A DNA stretch of 64,000 nt from Flavobacteriaceae bacterium UBA5534 (GTDB lineage: Bacteria > Bacteroidota > Bacteroidia > Flavobacteriales > Flavobacteriaceae), in contig DINS01000035.1 in assembly GCA_002426015.1 (NCBI GenBank), positions 171,676 to 235,675 of the forward strand, in the 5' to 3' direction. Both the position numbers and the translations under genes were made by a program. The notes under the pieces were generated by a model, which worked only from the letters and a program-made list of their open reading frames with translations, was not told where the DNA came from and did not search any database. Each line of letters opens with the position of its first letter. The stretch's first letter is position 1. Positions 17,720-25,441 of the stretch are shown here, in pieces.

Positions 17720-19027
17720 GTGTATCTAGCAATCATTGTAGTTTTTGCTATTGGCTACTTGGCCATTGCAACCGAGCATCAAATCAAAATCAATAAAACA
17801 GCGCCAGCATTGCTTATTGGTGTTTTGTGTTGGGTATTACTTATATTAGGTAAGTCAACGATATTTCCACAAATACCAGCTCTTGAGGCCAATGAGTTTA
17901 TCTCTGAAGAGCTTTTGAGACATGTAGGCGAAATATCAGAAATTCTTTTCTTTTTATTGGGAGCCATGACCATTGTCGAGCTGATTGATGCACACGAAGG
18001 ATTCTCGATAATTACCGATAGAATAAAAATCACCAAGCGAAGCCAATTGCTTTGGGTGCTTTGTTTTATTACTTTTTTCTTATCTGCAGCATTAGATAAT
18101 TTAACAACTGCCATCGTGATGGCTACATTACTGCGAAAAATACTCAAAGACAAGGAGGATTTATGGTTGTTTGCGTCTATGATTATCATTGCTGCCAACG
18201 CTGGAGGTGCATGGTCACCAATAGGTGATGTAACGACTATCATGCTTTGGATTGGAGGACAAGTCACAGCCATCAATATTATAAAGGAAGTCTTTTTGCC
18301 GAGTGTTGTGTGTTTGGTCGTACCATTGATTATTTTGAGCTTCAAACTAAAAGGTGTCATTGCGACCAATCAATTACATGAGGATGATAATGACGTTCAT
18401 AACCAGATTGTTACTAAATTTGAAAAAATATTGATATTTTGTGTTGGCATTGGAATGCTATTGTTTGTTCCCGTTTTTAAAACGATTACACATTTACCAC
18501 CTTTTATGGGGATTTTATTAGGGTTAAGTGTGGTTTGGATTTTAACCGAACTAATTCACAAAAAGAAAGAGACCGAACATAAAAAATCCTTATCTATTGT
18601 TGGGATTCTTCAAAAAATTGACACGCCAAGCATCTTGTTTTTTCTTGGAATATTAATGGCTGTGGCTGCATTGCAGACTGGAGGCCATTTATTGCAATTA
18701 GCGACTGCTTTAGACCAAATGTTTGATAGTATTTATGTGGTGAATACGTTGATAGGCATCTTGTCTTCCATTATTGACAATGTGCCAATGGTAGCTGGTG
18801 CTATGGGAATGTACACCATGGAAACGTATCCTGTTGATCATGCCTTTTGGGAATTGTTAGCCTATTGTGCTGGTACAGGAGGGAGCATCCTTATTATTGG
18901 CTCTGCTGCTGGTGTGGCCATTATGGGCATTTTCCATATCGATTTTATCTGGTATATGAAAAAGATATCGATATTAGCACTATTGGGCTATTTGGCTGGA
19001 GTATTGACTTATGTACTTCTGAATTGA
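17720..19027 (+). CDS. nhaD: NhaD-type Na+/H+ antiporter
   Basis: 435 residues, about 12 membrane helices, starting MYLAIIVVFAIGYLAIATEH. Family features are AALDNLTTAIVMATL, NAGGAWSPIGDVTTIMLW and SSIIDNVPMVAGAMGMYTM, polar membrane stretches used in ion coupling. It expels Na+ (or Li+) for H+, as expected for a marine or alkaline habitat. An in-frame stop lies just upstream (17705) and the frame has no ATG before the conserved N-terminus, so the start is GTG at 17720. A separate transporter gene follows after 71 bp. Confidence 0.9.
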   Translation: MYLAIIVVFAIGYLAIATEHQIKINKTAPALLIGVLCWVLLILGKSTIFPQIPALEANEFISEELLRHVGEISEILFFLLGAMTIVELIDAHEGFSIITDRIKITKRSQLLWVLCFITFFLSAALDNLTTAIVMATLLRKILKDKEDLWLFASMIIIAANAGGAWSPIGDVTTIMLWIGGQVTAINIIKEVFLPSVVCLVVPLIILSFKLKGVIATNQLHEDDNDVHNQIVTKFEKILIFCVGIGMLLFVPVFKTITHLPPFMGILLGLSVVWILTELIHKKKETEHKKSLSIVGILQKIDTPSILFFLGILMAVAALQTGGHLLQLATALDQMFDSIYVVNTLIGILSSIIDNVPMVAGAMGMYTMETYPVDHAFWELLAYCAGTGGSILIIGSAAGVAIMGIFHIDFIWYMKKISILALLGYLAGVLTYVLLN

Positions 19028-19060
19028 ACTAATAATAAACATCGGTTTACTTTTATTCCG

Positions 19061-19068
19061 TAGCTTTG
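19061..19068 (+). promoter_or_regulatory. Putative -7 promoter element TAGCTTTG for the EamA gene
   Basis: Exact TAnnTTTG match, 30 bp before the TTG start at 19099. A clear -33 TTG is not seen. Confidence 0.45.
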
Positions 19069-19098
19069 CGGCTTTAATTCAACGAAAAGCCAACCCTT

Positions 19099-20010
19099 TT
19101 GAATCGTCAAACGACACTTATTCTTTTTTCTTTTTTTTCCATCTATGTGATTTGGGGCTCTACTTATTTGCTTAATAAGATTGTAGTGACTGAAGTATCA
19201 CCACTGTTGTTGGCTTCCATTCGTTTTTTGTGTGCAGGACTTTTAATTGTTATCATTGCGAAGTTTTTAAAGCTCTCATTGAAAGTGTCTAAAAATCAGC
19301 TTAAAAATTCGGTTATTGCTGGCTTCCTTTTTTTGGTCTATGGCAATGGGATGTTTGTTTGGGCTTTAAAATATGTCGATAGTGGTTTTGCCGCTCTTAT
19401 TGCAGCCACACAGCCTTTGTTTGTGATTTTTTTGATGCGATTGCTCCATGGTACTAAAATCCAGTTTAAGTCCATGATAGGTGTTGTGCTGGGTATTGTT
19501 GGAATGTATTTGTTGGTGAGTCAGGATGAATTGGTACTTACCAAAGATAGCATCATTGGTATCTTTATGATATTTAGCTGTGTCATAAGCTGGAGTTATG
19601 CCAGTATTTTTGTGTCGAGAGCCGATTTGCCAGATAGTTTTTTTGTGAGTACAGGCTATCAGATGCTTTCAGCTGGTGCACTGCTCATATTGGCAAGTTT
19701 ACTGTTGGGAGAGACTTGGCTCAATCCTAGCCAATGGAGTGGCAAGGCTCAAGGCTCTATGGTGTTGCTTATTCTGTTTGGAAGTATTGTTGCTTTTACG
19801 GCCTTTAATTATTTGCTCAAAGTCGTTTCAACCGAAAAAGTATCAACATCTGCTTATGTCAATCCGGTCATTGCATTGCTTTTGGGTTGGTATGTTTTGG
19901 ATGAGCATATCAGTGTGCAATCGTTGGTCGCTGCTTTTATTTTACTGACAGGTGTTTATTTTATCAATACCAAGAAGAAATTTGTGATATTTAGTAGGTT
20001 TCGCAAATAA
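19099..20010 (+). CDS. EamA/DMT-superfamily transporter
   Basis: 303 residues, ten membrane helices in two EamA repeats. Signature segments are YVIWGSTYLLNKIVV (helix 1), SGFAALIAATQPLFV (helix 4) and STSAYVNPVIALLLGW in the second half. It likely exports amino acids or metabolites; the substrate is unknown. The upstream in-frame stop (19075) leaves TTG 19099 as the start, an uncommon codon. It has its own -7 element, so it is probably not in the nhaD transcript. Confidence 0.9.
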   Translation: MNRQTTLILFSFFSIYVIWGSTYLLNKIVVTEVSPLLLASIRFLCAGLLIVIIAKFLKLSLKVSKNQLKNSVIAGFLFLVYGNGMFVWALKYVDSGFAALIAATQPLFVIFLMRLLHGTKIQFKSMIGVVLGIVGMYLLVSQDELVLTKDSIIGIFMIFSCVISWSYASIFVSRADLPDSFFVSTGYQMLSAGALLILASLLLGETWLNPSQWSGKAQGSMVLLILFGSIVAFTAFNYLLKVVSTEKVSTSAYVNPVIALLLGWYVLDEHISVQSLVAAFILLTGVYFINTKKKFVIFSRFRK

Positions 20011-20014
20011 ACAA

Positions 20015-21889
20015 CTAGGATGCATCAGCCTTCATGGTATGAAGTTCTTTTGAAATGGCTATCTGTTTTTTATTCACAAAGTACATTTTCATCATCCCTC
20101 TATTTTTTACATCGATCTTTCCTCTGTATTCACAATCAAATAAATCTTTTACAAGCTCATAGGTGTTTTGGGAGATATTGACCTTTCCTGCTTCAGAATT
20201 GGATTCCATACGCGATGCGACATTGACAGTATCTCCCCAAATGTCGTAGGCAAACTTTTTAGTACCAACCACACCAGCAACCACAGGACCTGTATTAATG
20301 CCTATACGTATTTCAAATCGCGATTTATGGTTAATGTCCATCGATTTTGATGCATTCACAAAATCAATAATATCAAAAGCTGCCAATATCATTTTATAGG
20401 CGTGGTCTTTGGTTGCAAAAGGCAAACCACCTGCACACATATAGGCATCACCAACGGTTTTTATTTTTTCTAAACCATAACTTTCCATGATGTCATCAAA
20501 CTTTGAAAAGTAGTAGTCCACACTTTCAACCAATTCTTCTGGAGTCAAACTTTCGGAATGTCTTGTAAACTCTTTAAAATCGGTAAACAATACAGTCACA
20601 GACTCAAACTTTTTAGCCTGTACTTTTCCGTTTTGTTTTAATTCTTCGGCGGTTTCTTCTGGTAAGATATTGAGCAATAGGGTATCGGAACGCGACTTTT
20701 CGTCTTCAATGATTTGCTTGGTGGCTTTTATAAAATTATAACGTTTCAAGAGTCCGTAGGCCAGAATCACAATCAAGATCAATACAGCAATTGATATATA
20801 CATAATCGACCGCTGCCTTCTTTGTTTCAGTTGTATGATTTCAGAGTCTTTTTCTAACAAATCGACTTCAGTTTGCTTTTGGGAGACTTCAAAATCGGTA
20901 CGCAAATTGGCCATTCGTTCGACGGCTTCAATATTTTTTACACTGTCTCTATAAACAATATGGTCTTTATAATACTTATAGGCTTCTTTGTGATTGCCTA
21001 ACTGTTCATAGAGTTGCGACAGTTTTAAATTTCCATCGCTGATTTGATTTTTTAAATTGTGCTTGGTTGCCAAATTAAGACTTCGTTGTGCATATCGGAA
21101 GGCGTTGGTATAATCTCCTTTTTTTGCATAAATGTCAGCCATATAGGTGAGATATACCGAAATAGGATAATAATCTTCAAGCTCTTCAAGAATGGCTATG
21201 GCCTCGCTTATGTTTTTCTCTGCCAATGTATCTTTGCCCTGTTCGGCATAGACCATACCGACATTTCCTAAATTATAGGCATTGCCAATGGCATAATTAA
21301 GTTTTTTGAAAATGAGTCCCGATTCTTCAAAATAGACCAATGCCTTATCATATTTTTTGGTGTTAAAGTATTCGTCACCAGCATTTAGTAGGGCAGAAGC
21401 CAAAGGAATGGAATCCTTGGTTTTTTTTAGCATCCCAATCCCTTTGGTGTAGTAAAGCTCGGCATTGTCTGAATTGCCCATAATAGAGTAGGTGTCTGCT
21501 ATGGAAATCATTACAGCGCCAATACCTTTGTCGTCTTTGATACGTTGTGCAAACTCAAGGCTTTTTAGAAATGATTGCAGTGCTTGGACATTGTTTCCAA
21601 TGAGCAAGAGTGCATTCCCTTTTTGTAAAAATCCGCTGTGCAAGTAATCAAACAGTGAGTCTTTATAGGCTTTTTTAATCAGCAATTCGGCAAAGGCTAT
21701 CTTTTTTTCATTGTTGGTTTCTGCTTCAGATATCTTTTTCAAAAGGTCAAACTCGCTGATATCATGGGCACCAGAAGTGTAGAGCTTTGTTAAGCTATCG
21801 GCCAATTTCTGGTCTTGACTAAAACCAACATTGGCAAACAAGCAAAACAAGCCCAGCATGATACCAAAGACTATCTTTCTTAAACCCAT
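20015..21889 (-). CDS. Membrane-bound TPR class III adenylate cyclase
   Basis: 624 residues. A signal peptide (about 1-24, ending VGFSQ) leads to a periplasmic tetratricopeptide-repeat region (about 75-320), a short coiled coil, one membrane helix (about 360-381) and a cytosolic class III cyclase domain (about 425-610). Metal-binding aspartates are in VTVLFTDFKEF and VGDAYMC. The purine-selecting pair is Lys in KIKTVGDAY and Asp in AYDIWGDTVN, the ATP pair, not the GTP pair. The transition-state Asn and Arg are in VNVASRM. So it probably makes cAMP in response to a signal sensed by the TPR domain. The gene upstream (21899) is 9 bp away and in the same direction. Confidence 0.9.
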   Translation of the reverse strand: MGLRKIVFGIMLGLFCLFANVGFSQDQKLADSLTKLYTSGAHDISEFDLLKKISEAETNNEKKIAFAELLIKKAYKDSLFDYLHSGFLQKGNALLLIGNNVQALQSFLKSLEFAQRIKDDKGIGAVMISIADTYSIMGNSDNAELYYTKGIGMLKKTKDSIPLASALLNAGDEYFNTKKYDKALVYFEESGLIFKKLNYAIGNAYNLGNVGMVYAEQGKDTLAEKNISEAIAILEELEDYYPISVYLTYMADIYAKKGDYTNAFRYAQRSLNLATKHNLKNQISDGNLKLSQLYEQLGNHKEAYKYYKDHIVYRDSVKNIEAVERMANLRTDFEVSQKQTEVDLLEKDSEIIQLKQRRQRSIMYISIAVLILIVILAYGLLKRYNFIKATKQIIEDEKSRSDTLLLNILPEETAEELKQNGKVQAKKFESVTVLFTDFKEFTRHSESLTPEELVESVDYYFSKFDDIMESYGLEKIKTVGDAYMCAGGLPFATKDHAYKMILAAFDIIDFVNASKSMDINHKSRFEIRIGINTGPVVAGVVGTKKFAYDIWGDTVNVASRMESNSEAGKVNISQNTYELVKDLFDCEYRGKIDVKNRGMMKMYFVNKKQIAISKELHTMKADAS

Positions 21890-21898
21890 CGGCCTTGT

Positions 21899-22285
21899 TT
21901 AGGTTTTCATTATAAGTTTAGGGTCAGAATAATAAGTGTTATCGTCACCATCTATTTTAAAGCCTATTAGGTAGTACTCTGTTTTTCCTTTTCCTGGAGA
22001 GGTCTTTACAATGTTAACAGCATAATTGCCATTGGCTTGCCCAATTCCTTCGCTCTGCATCAGGTCGTCATTGTCCTTGACAATTTTTGGGTTCTTGGTA
22101 ATGGATACCAATTGCGATATGCCACTACTGTAATCTGGTATCCAGGTGACTGTGGCATCTGGATAGACGCCAGAGGTTAAATCATCGCCCTTGCTGCTGT
22201 CGCCTTCAGAGTCTTTTAATTTTAAGGTTGGAGGGTTTGATCTAGAGTCTTTAAGACTCACTGTAATCTCAACTGCTTTACTCAT
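21899..22285 (-). CDS. Small beta-rich protein of unknown function, operonic with the cyclase
   Basis: 128 residues, with no signal peptide, no membrane segment and no cysteine. It is rich in Asp, Lys, Ser and Thr, with alternating hydrophobic residues that suggest a beta-sandwich (VEITVSLKDS, ATVTWIPDYSS, YYLIGFKIDG). It is the first gene of a two-gene operon; the cyclase starts 9 bp after its stop. A role in controlling or receiving the cyclase signal is possible but rests on position alone. Confidence 0.6.
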   Translation of the reverse strand: MSKAVEITVSLKDSRSNPPTLKLKDSEGDSSKGDDLTSGVYPDATVTWIPDYSSGISQLVSITKNPKIVKDNDDLMQSEGIGQANGNYAVNIVKTSPGKGKTEYYLIGFKIDGDDNTYYSDPKLIMKT

Positions 22286-22594
22286 AATAATACATTTAAT
22301 TGGTTAGAACATATTTGTTTGCTATCTGTCTTACCTAGGGAAAATTAAAAAAAACAGTTGTGGAGAGTGTAAAATTTACAGTACTAATATAGTGTTTTTT
22401 TTCTTGATTATTGTAGTAAATCGTCAGTAAAAAGTCAGATAGTCAGTAGGTAAGGTTTATTTGTGTCTTAACTCCCTTTTGTCATCTGTTGGGTTTTTTA
22501 GATACCCTTCATAGCATCACAACAAGTGTTAAGAAGTCTTAAAGTGCTTGACTTTTTGGCTTAAAATGGCTATATTATTGTAAAACAACATCTT
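22286..22594. other. Divergent intergenic region (309 bp) between cyclase operon and secreted-protein gene
   Basis: No gene found. It must hold promoters in both directions. Three GTCAG direct repeats lie around 22420-22450. Upstream of the gene at 22595 a TTTG (near 22554) is followed about 17 bp later by TATTATTG, a one-mismatch -7 box. Nothing stronger was seen. Confidence 0.4.
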
Positions 22595-22960
22595 ATGAAA
22601 ACTTTATTGACATTTACACTTTTAGTATTCACCAGCATTGGTTTTGCACAATATCCTAAAATGGAGGCCACAAGCGACCGTATAAAAACCAAAGCCCATG
22701 AGCTTACTACAGCATATAGCAAGCAATTGGTGCTGACAGGCGAACAGATACCATTGTTTGAAGAAACGGTTGAGGATTATCTTGTTAAGGCCGAAGAGAT
22801 TTCGGAGACTATGGATGGCAAAGCCGAACTGGATGCTTTGTTGGAATTGAGTGTTAATGAAACCCTGCGAATGAATGACATCTTAACCCAACCACAATAC
22901 CGATTGTATAAAAAGATAAAGCTGATATTGCAACCGTTAAAGATTGTCGAGGAGAAATGA
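22595..22960 (+). CDS. Small secreted helical protein
   Basis: 121 residues. A signal peptide (about 1-19, ending IGFAQ) precedes a helical mature part. The LVLTGEQIPLFEETVEDYLVKAEEI segment resembles LTxxQ-type periplasmic helical proteins of the Spy/CpxP kind, but similarity is weak and the second helix pair is not clearly the same. No catalytic motif. Probably periplasmic; function unknown. Confidence 0.65.
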   Translation: MKTLLTFTLLVFTSIGFAQYPKMEATSDRIKTKAHELTTAYSKQLVLTGEQIPLFEETVEDYLVKAEEISETMDGKAELDALLELSVNETLRMNDILTQPQYRLYKKIKLILQPLKIVEEK

Positions 22961-23135
22961 TTTTTGCCTTCCGATTGGTTACTTTTGTTTTTAAGAAAGC
23001 CTTATCGGCGTGTCACTTTACCGAAGAAATGATACACCTCTTTTCAGTTCGTCGTAAAATATTTGCGTTCATGTGATTTTTTAGTTTCAACAGAGCTATT
23101 GTTCTAATTTTAAATCAATTAAAACACTACGTCCC

Positions 23136-23765
23136 ATGAAACACCTACTGACCACATTTTGCATCCTTTGCTTTATCAGTGCATCCCAAACGCTGATTGC
23201 ACAAGACGCTATCAATCTTTCTGACGATATGCCTTCCGATTATTTGGAGCGCCATCCCATTTATGATTATTCGCAACGCCAATTGAACAATACCGATAGT
23301 ATTCCAGATTTTGAATTAAAGGAAGAGAAGCTAATGCTCACTGGTATCATTTATCAAAGCGATGGAAAAACGCCTGCCAAGGATGTGATTCTATATATTG
23401 AACAGCCAGACGAGCATGGTGATTATGAGCTTAAAACCGCTAACGATAAACGTTATGTGCACCATAGAGGATGGGTGAAAACCGATGCCGATGGGCGTTA
23501 TACCTTTTACACCTTTGTACCTGGCAACTTTATCCATAACAAAGAGTTGAAGCATTTGCACCCAACTATTAAGGAACCAGGCAAACCCGAATATGATTTG
23601 GTAGCCTTCCTTTTTGACAATGATCCATTTTTGAGTAAGTCGTGCCGTAAAAAGTTGGCCAAACGAGGTATCGACAGCATCCTTATGCTTGAAAAGAAAG
23701 AAACTATGTTTGTGGCCACCAAGGATATTATCTTGGCGTCCAACAGTACAGACTATACCAACTAA
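23136..23765 (+). CDS. Secreted intradiol ring-cleavage dioxygenase-like protein
   Basis: 209 residues. A signal peptide (about 1-22, ending TLIAQ) precedes a beta-rich domain. The central part resembles the core of protocatechuate/catechol intradiol dioxygenases: VHHRGWVKTDADGRYTFYTF, then FVPGNF, then KHLHPTIKEPG. Candidate Fe(III) ligands are a Tyr in the KRYVHH/GRYTF segments and the HxH pair in KHLHP. Intradiol enzymes open catechol rings with O2, but a secreted lone copy away from catabolic genes suggests another substrate. The terminator at 23789 follows. Confidence 0.75.
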   Translation: MKHLLTTFCILCFISASQTLIAQDAINLSDDMPSDYLERHPIYDYSQRQLNNTDSIPDFELKEEKLMLTGIIYQSDGKTPAKDVILYIEQPDEHGDYELKTANDKRYVHHRGWVKTDADGRYTFYTFVPGNFIHNKELKHLHPTIKEPGKPEYDLVAFLFDNDPFLSKSCRKKLAKRGIDSILMLEKKETMFVATKDIILASNSTDYTN

Positions 23766-23788
23766 ACCTATCATCCCTAAATTAATGC

Positions 23789-23814
23789 ATCCCACTTATG
23801 GTGGGATTTTTTTT
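23789..23814 (+). terminator. Intrinsic terminator after the dioxygenase-like gene
   Basis: Stem ATCCCAC / GTGGGAT with a 5-nt loop and eight Ts, 24 bp past the stop. Confidence 0.88.
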
Positions 23815-24089
23815 GCCAACAAAGCTGTTAAACTTGCTTGGAAAAGAAGGAGAATATAAATTCACAAATACAGACAAAATTGAAATGGAATGGATATTTG
23901 TCAGAATCGGAGAATTGCTACCGATTTATGAAGATATTGAAGATGGTGTGGACTTTACTACGTACACAGTTCGCTGCGTTTGGGTCTATTTGGTTTGTAT
24001 TTACTAAATTAGGTGCTTAAAACACGTAACAAACCATATCCAAACACGTTAGCTTGTAACTCAATAACGACAGTATAAACTTTAAACAG

Positions 24090-25139
24090 ATGGCAATAAA
24101 ACTGAACATTTGCATACTACTCAACGTATTGGCTTTATTGACATCTTGTAATGGACAAACCACAAAACAACAGGTTAAAACAGATGCCATTGTGAAAGGT
24201 GAAACTGTAGCTGAACTTGGAAAAAGTATAATGGCTATTTATCAAGACAGGCAGAATGTTTATTGGTTTGGTAGTTGGGAAACGGGAGTATATACATACG
24301 ATGGTAACGAATTAATCAATTATACTACAAAACACGGTTTGCTCAACAACCGAATTGATGAAATAAAAGAAGATACATTTGGCAACATTTATTTTTCGAG
24401 CGCAAACGCAACGTCTGCAATATCAAAGTTTGACGGTAAGACCTTCACAACTTTGAAGGCAGTTCCTAGTGAAAACTGGAAACTTGAGCCTACCGATTTG
24501 TGGTTTAAATATTCTTACGGAAATACGGGGAAAGTATATCGTTATGATGGTACTACCTTGTTTGAATTGCAGTTTCCTAGTCCGCCCAATTTATCCAATC
24601 CATTTGATGTGTATAGCATATATAAGGACAGAAAAGGAAACCTATGGTTTGGTACGAACCCAGTAGGCGTGTGTCGATACGATGGAAAATCATTTGAATG
24701 GATTACCGAAGAAGATGTGACCGAATTCCGTAATGAAGGAGCAAATGGGGTACGATCTATTACAGAAGATAAAAATGGCGACTTCTGGTTTAATACCGAA
24801 TTTCGCTATAGTGTTTATGACAGCACAACCTTAAAAAGCAATAACTTTTACACAAGACACAAAAGCATAGGCGGTTTAGATGGTCAAAAGGACAGTAATT
24901 TGGATGAGTATCTATCGACCGTAAAAGACAACACTAACAATTTGTGGTTTGTAACGTATCTTGATGGTGTATGGAACTATGATGGAACGACAATTACACA
25001 TTATGCTGTGAAAGACAAATCCAAACAGATTACATTATTCAGCATATACAAAGACAACAAAGGCGATCTTTGGCTTGGGACTCACGAACATGGAGCTTAT
25101 AAATTCAATGGTACTACCTTTGAAAAATTTGCTAAATAA
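24090..25139 (+). CDS. Two-component-regulator-type propeller lipoprotein
   Basis: 349 residues. The lipoprotein signal peptide ends LALLTSC (about residue 20). The rest is built of repeated Reg_prop blades with motifs such as IYQDRQNVYWFGSW, YKDRKGNLWFGT, TEDKNGDFWFNT, KDNTNNLWFVT and YKDNKGDLWLGT, each followed by a YDG-type turn (YRYDGTTLF, CRYDGKSF, WNYDGTTIT). This propeller is the sensing part of hybrid two-component kinases, but no kinase domain follows here. So it is a free, envelope-anchored propeller; the ligand is unknown. Confidence 0.85.
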   Translation: MAIKLNICILLNVLALLTSCNGQTTKQQVKTDAIVKGETVAELGKSIMAIYQDRQNVYWFGSWETGVYTYDGNELINYTTKHGLLNNRIDEIKEDTFGNIYFSSANATSAISKFDGKTFTTLKAVPSENWKLEPTDLWFKYSYGNTGKVYRYDGTTLFELQFPSPPNLSNPFDVYSIYKDRKGNLWFGTNPVGVCRYDGKSFEWITEEDVTEFRNEGANGVRSITEDKNGDFWFNTEFRYSVYDSTTLKSNNFYTRHKSIGGLDGQKDSNLDEYLSTVKDNTNNLWFVTYLDGVWNYDGTTITHYAVKDKSKQITLFSIYKDNKGDLWLGTHEHGAYKFNGTTFEKFAK

Positions 25140-25147
25140 CGAATTTA

Positions 25148-25199
25148 GCAATGACCGTGTGTTGAGATTGCTTCGTCGTAAAGACTCCTCGCAATGACC
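25148..25199. repeat. REP-like intergenic repeat fragment
   Basis: Direct copies of GCAATGACC at 25148-25156 and 25191-25199 bracket AGATTGCTTCGTCGT and CTCCTCGCAATGACC segments. Read on the minus strand this gives GGTCATTGCGAGGAG ... ACGAAGCAATCTC, the style of short intergenic repeats common in many bacterial genomes. Only this copy is seen here. Confidence 0.45.
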
Positions 25200-25377
25200 A
25201 CATCAATCCATACAAGTATATTCTGTACCATTGTGTCCTATAATTTATATTATGTAAAATAGAATAATTCAAAGCATGTGCTCCATACTTCCATATTTAA
25301 AATAGTTACGACTATTTATCCGTACACAACAATTATATGAACCAGACATAGTTACTACTCTTCCTACAATGTCAATG

Positions 25378-25417
25378 AAAAAAAAACAGCTAAACAAACA
25401 TAAAGTTCATTTAGCTG
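25378..25417 (-). terminator. Intrinsic terminator of the metalloprotease/MDR/sortilin-like operon
   Basis: On the minus strand a CAGCTAAA / TTTAGCTG stem with a 15-nt loop is followed by nine Ts (A run at 25378-25386). It lies just past the stop at 25442. Confidence 0.8.
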
Positions 25418-25441
25418 CTTTATGAGACAAAGTCTTGAAGG

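Larger units (their letters stand above)
25140..25441. other. Intergenic region (302 bp) with a repeat element and a terminator
   Basis: No gene. It contains a short repeat block with GCAATGACC copies (25148-25199) and the intrinsic terminator of the minus-strand operon (25378-25417). The middle (about 25210-25370) is AT-rich and unrevealing. Confidence 0.5.

Noticed and set aside
22420..22450. Three GTCAG direct repeats upstream of the 22595 gene
   Set aside because: Spacing is irregular and the motif is too short to call an operator.
23798..24020. Two short overlapping frames (69 and 60 codons) between the dioxygenase-like gene and the propeller lipoprotein gene
   Set aside because: The first starts inside the terminator stem, composition is ordinary, and no family is recognised. 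At most this is a decayed remnant.
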